From Corynebacterium uberis (GTDB lineage: Bacteria; Actinomycetota; Actinomycetes; Mycobacteriales; Mycobacteriaceae): a stretch of 64,000 nt of DNA. Below, piece after piece: positions 57,443 through 64,000 of this stretch. Numbering within the stretch: the stretch's first letter is position 1; each line of letters begins with the position of its first letter. The stretch covers positions 496,001-560,000 of the forward strand of contig NZ_CP085051.1 in assembly GCF_020616335.1 (NCBI RefSeq), in the 5' to 3' direction. The notes under the pieces are model-generated. The model was not told the origin of the DNA. It was given only the letters and a program-made list of their open reading frames with translations, and did no database searches. The position numbers were made by a program, and so were the translations under genes.

Positions 57443-58434
57443 AGCTCACGCACCTTGTGCCGGCGAACAATCCAAATGAATAGCGGGGCGCCGATGATGG
57501 GGGTGATGATCCCTACTGCCACCTCGGAGGGGCGGGTGACCACTCTTCCCACGATGTCCGCGCTCAGCAGCAGCACTGCCCCGCACAGGGCGCTGATGGG
57601 TACCAGCCAGCGGTGGTCGGTTCCGGTGAGTAGTCGCATGACGTGGGGGACCACCAGGCCCACAAACGCGATGGGGCCAGCCAGCGCGGTGGCCACGCCA
57701 CACAGCGTGACCGCTCCCAGGGAGGAGATCAGCCGGGCACGTAGGACGTTGACGCCCAGCCCGGTGGCCACGTCATCGCCGAGGGCCAGCGAGTTCATCC
57801 CGGAGGCGCAGCCCCAGCAGATGACAAAGCCAAGGGCGAGTAGCGGCAGTCCGGTGGCCAGGTCTTGCCAGGAGGCTCCGCCGACTCCGCCGATCTGCCA
57901 GAACCGGAACCGGTCCATGACTTGGGCGCGGGGCAGCAAGATGGCGCTTACTAGGGAAGAGGCGGCCGCCGTGGTGGCCGCCCCGGCGAGGGCAAGCTTG
58001 AGGGGGGTGGCGCCGCCGCGGCCTAGGGAGCCTACGGCGTAGACGAAGACTGCCGCCGCGGCTGATCCCACCACTGCCACGATCATGGTGGGCAGACGTT
58101 GGGAGAGGCCAAAGAAGGTGATGCCGATGACCACTGCCAGCGACGCTCCGGAGAGCACGCCGAAGATGCCGGGGTCCGCCAGCGGGTTGCGTGTGACGGC
58201 TTGCATGGTGGTGCCGGAGACGGCCAGTGCCGCGCCGATGGCTACGGCCATGACGGTGCGGGGGATGCGGGCGCCGGCGGCGGCCTGATTGACGGTGTCG
58301 GTGGCGCCGGTGAGGGCGGAGAGGGCGTCGGCAAGCGCAATGTCGCGGGCGCCAAAGACCACCGAGGCCACGGCTGCCAGCCCTATCAGGATGGTCAGCA
58401 CGGCGACGGTGGTCACGCGGGAGGCTGTGTTCAC
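57439..58434 (-). CDS. Ferric-siderophore ABC permease, FecCD family
   Basis: A 331-residue partner permease. ARIPRTVMAVAIGAALAVSGTTMQAVTRNPLADPGIFGVLSGASLA and GPIAFVGLVVPHVMRLLTGTDHRWLVP are FecCD hallmarks. It forms a heterodimer with the neighbouring permease. It starts 43 bp after the binding-protein gene. Confidence 0.95.
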   Translation of the reverse strand: MNTASRVTTVAVLTILIGLAAVASVVFGARDIALADALSALTGATDTVNQAAAGARIPRTVMAVAIGAALAVSGTTMQAVTRNPLADPGIFGVLSGASLAVVIGITFFGLSQRLPTMIVAVVGSAAAAVFVYAVGSLGRGGATPLKLALAGAATTAAASSLVSAILLPRAQVMDRFRFWQIGGVGGASWQDLATGLPLLALGFVICWGCASGMNSLALGDDVATGLGVNVLRARLISSLGAVTLCGVATALAGPIAFVGLVVPHVMRLLTGTDHRWLVPISALCGAVLLLSADIVGRVVTRPSEVAVGIITPIIGAPLFIWIVRRHKVREL

Positions 58435-58477
58435 GGTGAATGCGGGGGTGGAGTGACAGGGACGCGGGGGTGGGAGG

Positions 58478-59527
58478 TTACTTCAGTGCCTGGGCGATGG
58501 CGTCGAAGTACTCCTTGAGGTTGTAGGGGATGGACAGCGGGGAGGGGTTGGCGCCGCTGGCCAGGGTGCCGTTGCCCAGGAAGACCACGTGGCCGTCGCG
58601 GATGGCGGGGATGCGTCCGCGCAGCGGGTCGGCTTGAAGGCCCTTGAGGATCTCTTCATCCTTGGCCTTATCTCCGGTGCCGTAAGCAACAATGGCGTCG
58701 ACGTCGGAGAACTCATCGGGGTTTTCGGCGGAGATTTCTGCCCAGAATCCCTTCTCCTTGTCCGAGGTCTTCTTGACAATGTCGGGCACCCCGAAGCCGG
58801 CGCGCTCCAGGAACCCGGCGCGCGAGTCGTGGGAGGTGTAGAAGCCGATCATGTTGGGCTTGTCATCCCCGGCGAAGCCGGACATCATGACCTTCTTGTC
58901 CTTGAACTCTGGGTGGGCGTCAAAGGCGTCCTTGACCTGCTTGTTCAAGTCTTCGAGGAGCTTCTTGCCTTCCTTTTCCTTGCCGATCGCCTTGGAGTTG
59001 AGTTCGATCATCTGCTCCATGTTGGTGCCCCAGGCCTGCTCTGGGTAGGCGACGGTGGGGGCGATCTTGGATAGCTGCTCGTAGTCTTCCTTGGTGATTC
59101 CGGAGTAGGAGGCCAAGATGACGTCGGGCTTGGTGTTGGCGATCTGCTCGAAGGGCAGTGCGTCCGTCTCGTCGAAGAGGACCGGTGTATCGCCGCCAAG
59201 TTCGGCAACCTTGTCCTTGACCCACGGCATCATGCCGTCGCCGTCCTCATCGCCCCAGGTGGCCTTGGACATGCCCACGGGCATGACGCCCAGGGCCAGC
59301 GGAACCTCGTGGTTCATCCAGGCGACCGTGGCAACGCGCTTGGGGGTGCCCTTGATCTCGGTGGTGCCCAGCGCGTGGTTGATGGTGATGGTCTCGGCGG
59401 TGTCTGAGCCGGCGGCGTCGGAAGCGTTCGTCGACGATCCGGAATCAGTGGCGCAGGCGGCAAGCCCGGTGGTCACTGCTGCGGTGGCGGCGAGTGCTGT
59501 GAGACGGCGGGCACTGCGTAGGTGCAT
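58478..59527 (-). CDS. Ferric-siderophore-binding lipoprotein
   Basis: A 349-residue class III binding protein. Signal peptide RRLTALAATAAVTTGLAAC with lipobox LAAC; then TITINHALGTTEIKGTPKRVATVAWMNHEVPLALGVMPVGM and NTKPDVILASYSGITKEDYEQLSKIAPTVAYPEQAWG, typical of the FecB/FhuD fold. ATG 59527 is preceded by AAGGAGAAT. First gene of the operon, with a DtxR-like site upstream. Confidence 0.95.
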   Translation of the reverse strand: MHLRSARRLTALAATAAVTTGLAACATDSGSSTNASDAAGSDTAETITINHALGTTEIKGTPKRVATVAWMNHEVPLALGVMPVGMSKATWGDEDGDGMMPWVKDKVAELGGDTPVLFDETDALPFEQIANTKPDVILASYSGITKEDYEQLSKIAPTVAYPEQAWGTNMEQMIELNSKAIGKEKEGKKLLEDLNKQVKDAFDAHPEFKDKKVMMSGFAGDDKPNMIGFYTSHDSRAGFLERAGFGVPDIVKKTSDKEKGFWAEISAENPDEFSDVDAIVAYGTGDKAKDEEILKGLQADPLRGRIPAIRDGHVVFLGNGTLASGANPSPLSIPYNLKEYFDAIAQALK

Positions 59528-59595
59528 GGGAATTCTCCTTGGTGTGTCGGCTCGACAATGGGGATTCGAAATTCAAGGTGAGTTTCAGGACTCTT

Positions 59596-59614
59596 TTAGG
59601 TAAGGCGTCCGTTA
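59596..59614. promoter_or_regulatory. DtxR-like iron box upstream of the siderophore operon
   Basis: TTAGGTAAGGCGTCCGTTA matches the DtxR consensus (TTAGGTTAGSCTAACCTAA) at 13 of 19 positions, with the left half best conserved. It lies 69 bp before the binding-protein gene, between it and divergent xthA. Iron repression of the operon is therefore likely. Confidence 0.55.
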
Positions 59615-59695
59615 GTCGCAGGAATCAACTCTACGTGAAGTCGCCGGAGCCTGCGTTTGTTGGCCCGCCGCACGGCCATAGATACGCTGGTGGGC

Positions 59696-60598
59696 ATGGC
59701 TTTAACCATCACCAGCATTAACGTCAACGGCATTCGGGCGGCCACCAAGCAGCGCAGCGAGGACAACCTGGGGCTTTTGGACTGGCTGAAAAACGCCCCC
59801 TCCGATGTGGTTCTCCTTCAGGAGGTGCGCGCCACCGAGGAACAGTCACGCGCGGCGCTTGCCCCGGCGTTGGATGCCGGGTGGACCTATATTGGGGCGC
59901 CGGCGGCGGCCAAGGGGCGCGCCGGGGTGGGCATCCTCTCGCGCATCCCGCTTATCGACGCCTCCGTGGGCTTCGGATCCTTCACCGATTCCGGTCGGTG
60001 GGTGGAGGCCACACTCGACGGCACCGGCGTGCGGGTGGCCTCCCTCTACCTGCCCTCCGGCGCGGCTGATACCGCCAAGCAGGATGAAAAGTACCGCTTC
60101 CTCGACGAGTTCACCGACGTGCTTGACCAGCGTGCCCGCGACTACCCGAACATGGTCATCGGCGGGGACTGGAACATCTGCCACCGCCGCCAGGACCTCA
60201 AAAACTGGAAGGCTAACCAGAAGAAGTCCGGCTTCCTGCCTGACGAGCGCGCCTTCATGGACGCGGTGGTGGGCACCTACCCCGACGAGGCCTCCCAGGT
60301 GGAGGGCGCAGGCGCGTGGGCTGGCGCCGTGGACTACGCGGGTGGTGCGGCCCGCGTTCCGGCCGCCGACGCCCAGTGGTTCGACGTGGCCCGCAGGCTC
60401 AACCCGCAGGCCGATGGCCCGTATACCTGGTGGACCTACCGGGGCCAGGCCTTCAACAATGACGCCGGGTGGCGCATTGACTACCAGCTGGCAACCCGGG
60501 CGATGCTGGACCGCGCAGAAGAGACGTGGGTGGACAAGGCCGCAAGCGTGGAAATGCGCTGGTCCGATCATGCCCCGCTGAGTGTGCGGTACGCCTGA
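59696..60598 (+). CDS. xthA: Exodeoxyribonuclease III
   Basis: A 300-residue AP endonuclease/3'-5' exonuclease of base-excision repair. ITSINVNGIRAATKQ, DVVLLQEVRA (catalytic Glu), GGDWNICH, WRIDYQL and the terminal WSDHAPLSVRY (catalytic Asp-His) are intact. ATG 59696 is chosen because it matches the family N-terminus. Divergent from the siderophore operon. Confidence 0.95.
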   Translation: MALTITSINVNGIRAATKQRSEDNLGLLDWLKNAPSDVVLLQEVRATEEQSRAALAPALDAGWTYIGAPAAAKGRAGVGILSRIPLIDASVGFGSFTDSGRWVEATLDGTGVRVASLYLPSGAADTAKQDEKYRFLDEFTDVLDQRARDYPNMVIGGDWNICHRRQDLKNWKANQKKSGFLPDERAFMDAVVGTYPDEASQVEGAGAWAGAVDYAGGAARVPAADAQWFDVARRLNPQADGPYTWWTYRGQAFNNDAGWRIDYQLATRAMLDRAEETWVDKAASVEMRWSDHAPLSVRYA

Positions 60599-60686
60599 AC
60601 CCAACGGGGGTGAAAAGTGATTTATTTGCCACTGCAACCTATAGTAGGAACCGTTGTCTTGGTTGCTATAGATAGGAAAAAGCTCA

Positions 60687-60878
60687 GTGGTTAAGTCACT
60701 CATTTTCGTTGTGCTCGGTGCCGCCATCGCCGTGGGAGGCTTCTATCTCACCTCCATGGTCGGTCACACCATCGCCGGCATGTTCACCATCGCTGTGGTG
60801 GCAGTAGGCATCGGCATGGCCGTCTGGGCCCTCGGCGTCATGGCGGACATCAATTCCCCCACCTCTAAGAAGCTCTAG
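60687..60878 (+). CDS. Small two-span membrane protein
   Basis: A 63-residue protein with spans LIFVVLGAAIAVGGFYLTSM and IAGMFTIAVVAVGIGMAVWAL. GTG 60687 is preceded by AGGAAAA. It overlaps by 4 bp, tail-to-tail, with the convergent membrane protein. Function unknown. Confidence 0.65.
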   Translation: MVKSLIFVVLGAAIAVGGFYLTSMVGHTIAGMFTIAVVAVGIGMAVWALGVMADINSPTSKKL

Positions 60879-61633
60879 GCGGGTTGCGGCGCTGTTCGCC
60901 TGCCGCGATGCAGCGCCCACCAGGAGCCGGGAAGCCCCACGATAATCAGGGGAGCGAGGGCGATAAAGAGGCCGGGGACGGGGGCCTCAAAGCTCACCAT
61001 GGCGCGCGTCATCAGCGACATCGCTACCACGTACCCGATCACCAGAACTATCAAGGTGACAATGACCACCGTGACCCCCGTGTAGCGCCGCAGCGCACCG
61101 ATGAGCATTCCCAGGGCGGCGGATGCGAAGAAGATGGTAGCCAACCCCGCGCAGGTGGCAAGAAACATGGCGATGGGTTTATCGCCGAGGAAGACTAGAT
61201 CAGAAGCCGACTGCCCGGGGACGACGGTAGGCATGTTGTGTGGCCCTACAACAGCATCGGCATACGACTCCGCGATGTGATCCGGGATCTTCGTGATAAT
61301 CACCGACTGCCTGAAATCGTTCGCATCCTGATTGGTATACACGGTGGACAGCCCGGCTAGCAGCGCTAGGACAGCGCTGATGATCAGCGCCCACCCCGTG
61401 TTGATCAGCCACCAGCGCGTCGGGCTTACTCCCATGTGAATGACGCCCAGGCTGCGCGATGCAGCAAGTGCCCACAGGGTTACCAAGACACCCGGAGCAA
61501 GAAGGAAAAACACCACGGCATAGAGGAAGCCAGTGTGGGGCAGCATGGTCAAAAGCGTAAGAAGGATGAGTCCACCTAGCCCAACGGCAGCCGGTTGCCT
61601 GATGGGCAGGAAAAACAGTTTCCATGATGTCAT
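60875..61633 (-). CDS. Membrane subunit of a YtrA-regulated ABC transporter
   Basis: A 252-residue protein with six spans and an extracytoplasmic loop (about 97-155, SASDLVFLGDKP). No family motif beyond ABC-2-like topology. It lies 5 bp after the ATPase gene, with the GntR regulator in front, so the three form one operon. Substrate unknown; Bacillus Ytr systems respond to cell-wall antibiotics. Confidence 0.75.
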   Translation of the reverse strand: MTSWKLFFLPIRQPAAVGLGGLILLTLLTMLPHTGFLYAVVFFLLAPGVLVTLWALAASRSLGVIHMGVSPTRWWLINTGWALIISAVLALLAGLSTVYTNQDANDFRQSVIITKIPDHIAESYADAVVGPHNMPTVVPGQSASDLVFLGDKPIAMFLATCAGLATIFFASAALGMLIGALRRYTGVTVVIVTLIVLVIGYVVAMSLMTRAMVSFEAPVPGLFIALAPLIIVGLPGSWWALHRGRRTAPQPA

Positions 61634-61638
61634 GACTG

Positions 61639-62466
61639 CTAGCCTTTCTGTGCAGCGGCGTAGTGGGTTACGGCCGCGTTGATGGCATCGGCGTCATCGG
61701 CGATGTTCACGCGGACGCCGGTAGGGGGTGGTCCCAGGGGCGCGTCCACCGCTAAGGTGACTCGCCGGAGGCCGCCCAAGTGGGCGTCGCTGAGCACGGT
61801 GGCAGTGCCGATGAATGCGGTGACGGAATCCGCGGGACCTTCGACGGTGGGGTAGTAGGCACGCAGCTCGTCGATGGACAGTGGGGTGCGAACGCGTCGC
61901 CCGGATACCACCGTGATGTCATCAATGAGTCCGGAGAGATCCTCGGCGCGATGGGAACTGATCAACACGGTCGCGCCTTGCTGTGTGATGCTCAGCAACA
62001 CCGCGCGCAGGTGCGTGCGCAATGTGACGTCCAGTCCGGTGAAGGGCTCATCAAGCGCCATGATCTCGGTGTGAGCAGCCACGGCGGTGGCTACTGCGAC
62101 GAGCTGGCGTTGCCCCACACTCAATGTGCGGATGGCGCTGCGGTCGGTCAGCTGTAGTGGTGCGATGACCTCGGTGGCGCACTCGCGCTGAAAGCGGGGA
62201 AACACCGCAGCGGCAGTGCTGAAATGATCCCCGATCGTATCGCCCACGAGTGCCGCATCCGAGGCCGCGTGTGCCATGGCTGCCGACGCCGCCGTGCGCT
62301 CGCCGGAACGTAGCTCCATCAAGCCAGTGGCCAGGCGAAGCAGGGTTGTTTTGCCCGCGCCGTTGGGGCCAATGATGCCGTGGCATCCGGGCCCAAAACT
62401 CACGGACACAGGGCTGAGCACGCGGCGGGCATCCACCGCGTGGCTCAGATTAAGAGTGGTGCTCAT
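61639..62466 (-). CDS. ABC transporter ATP-binding protein
   Basis: A 275-residue ATPase: Walker A GPNGAGKTT, signature LSVGQRQL (a Val replaces the second position of the usual LSGGQ), Walker B IMALDEPFTGLD, switch SSHRAED. The C-terminal 70 residues are an extra domain. ATG 62466 overlaps the regulator stop (ATGA). Confidence 0.9.
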   Translation of the reverse strand: MSTTLNLSHAVDARRVLSPVSVSFGPGCHGIIGPNGAGKTTLLRLATGLMELRSGERTAASAAMAHAASDAALVGDTIGDHFSTAAAVFPRFQRECATEVIAPLQLTDRSAIRTLSVGQRQLVAVATAVAAHTEIMALDEPFTGLDVTLRTHLRAVLLSITQQGATVLISSHRAEDLSGLIDDITVVSGRRVRTPLSIDELRAYYPTVEGPADSVTAFIGTATVLSDAHLGGLRRVTLAVDAPLGPPPTGVRVNIADDADAINAAVTHYAAAQKG

Positions 62467-62831
62467 GATTGCTCCCGGTGCCTTTCTTCATCGATGAGCA
62501 TGGACAATTCTTCGGGGCTTAAGCCCAGGGCGGCGGCCTCGTTGAGCAAGGGGCGAATAAAGTCCGCCGCCAGCGTGGTGCGCCGCTGCTTGAGCACCGT
62601 GTCGCGGGCAGTGGGAAGGACAAACATGCCTATTCCGCGGCGTTTTTCTACTAGTCCGTCTTCGGCCAACTGGTTGAGAGCTCGCGCGGCCGTGTTGGGG
62701 TTGACGGAATGGAAAGCGGAAAGCTCATTGGTCGAGGGGACCTTATCGCCGGGGCCAAGCAGGCCGGCGGCGATTTGGTCGGCGATGCCTGCGGCTATCT
62801 GGATATAGATGGGACGAGGGTCGGATGCCAT
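62463..62831 (-). CDS. GntR-family regulator, YtrA subfamily
   Basis: A 122-residue repressor. The winged helix is PIYIQIAAGIADQIAAGLLGPGDKVPSTNELSAFHSVNPNTAARALNQLAEDGLVEKRRGIGMFVLP, followed by the short dimerisation tail of the YtrA subgroup. It overlaps the ATPase it presumably controls. A perfect palindrome lies about 100 bp upstream. Confidence 0.93.
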   Translation of the reverse strand: MASDPRPIYIQIAAGIADQIAAGLLGPGDKVPSTNELSAFHSVNPNTAARALNQLAEDGLVEKRRGIGMFVLPTARDTVLKQRRTTLAADFIRPLLNEAAALGLSPEELSMLIDEERHREQS

Positions 62832-62933
62832 GGGTCACCTCCTTACTTCTGTTTCTGTGTGGGGTTTTCTGCGTGGGATGGGGCTGAGTTGGCTCCGTGG
62901 AGTGTCTGCATCGCTGGAGCTCTGGGGTGTACT

Positions 62934-62957
62934 GGTTACCTAGGTACATAGGTAACC
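62934..62957. promoter_or_regulatory. Operator palindrome of the YtrA-type operon
   Basis: GGTTACCTA and TAGGTAACC, a perfect 9-bp inverted repeat with spacer GGTACA. On the minus strand TTGACC (62966-62971) lies just upstream and the palindrome covers the -10 region, so the repressor would block its own promoter. Confidence 0.6.
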
Positions 62958-62975
62958 ATAGTAGGGGTCAAGTAG

Positions 62976-64000
<1,025 letters not shown>

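Overview
The window reads as a high-GC member of Corynebacterium. The best evidence is gene order: a WhiB3/WhcB-type regulator, sigD, its anti-sigma gene, a DUF5319 protein, guaB, guaB3 and guaA; then imuA-imuB, metNIQ, dnaE2, folD, a DUF3017 gene, metX-metY, cstA, monomeric isocitrate dehydrogenase, a siderophore transporter and trpS. As I recall it, this is close to the corresponding stretch of C. glutamicum. No rRNA, tRNA, CRISPR array, insertion sequence or prophage was recognised.

Layout. 0.1-2.8 kb: an endonuclease/exonuclease/phosphatase-fold protein and a GH13 alpha-glucosidase. 2.8-13.8 kb: redox/sigma-factor regulators and GMP synthesis (guaB, guaB3, guaA), interrupted by an APC permease and an Aer-like PAS protein. 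13.9-17.5 kb: PiT phosphate permease, a small membrane protein, a possible small RNA and a flavin monooxygenase. 17.6-21.5 kb: a PspC membrane protein divergent from a PspC-sensor kinase/response regulator pair. 22.0-24.4 kb: imuA-imuB. 24.4-25.7 kb: an AT-richer island with one lipoprotein. 25.7-30.2 kb: an AMIN-like lipoprotein, a small ABC exporter, an AlkZ-like protein and a HAD phosphatase. 30.3-33.1 kb: metQ-metN-metI. 33.3-38.0 kb: dnaE2 and gntP. 38.0-42.5 kb: an L-tartrate operon (ttdA-ttdB-ttdT) with an AraC regulator. 42.5-44.8 kb: trmL, folD, DUF3017 and a broken membrane gene. 45.1-50.5 kb: metX-metY, cstA and its DUF466 partner. 50.5-52.1 kb: a secreted protein and a repeat-rich non-coding stretch. 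52.1-59.5 kb: icd and a five-gene siderophore uptake operon. 59.7-64.0 kb: xthA, a YtrA-type regulator with its ABC transporter, and the start of trpS.

How parts work together. ImuA, ImuB and DnaE2 form the actinobacterial mutasome; both loci carry a LexA-like SOS box although they lie about 9 kb apart. metX/metY make homocysteine and metNIQ imports methionine. The siderophore operon has a DtxR-like site upstream.

Most unusual signals: (1) two near-identical ~104-bp elements bounded by perfect 16-bp inverted repeats at 51.4-51.9 kb, each able to fold in two exclusive ways, followed by a 13-bp minisatellite; (2) a dispersed G-rich motif, GGTGGGGGAGGGGGCGTCG followed by NNAAGC, with three perfect 19-bp copies and several close relatives; (3) a single-base frame break in a G-run of the SigD anti-sigma gene; (4) an Aer-type PAS protein with no chemotaxis genes in sight; (5) a membrane-protein gene split by one in-frame stop.
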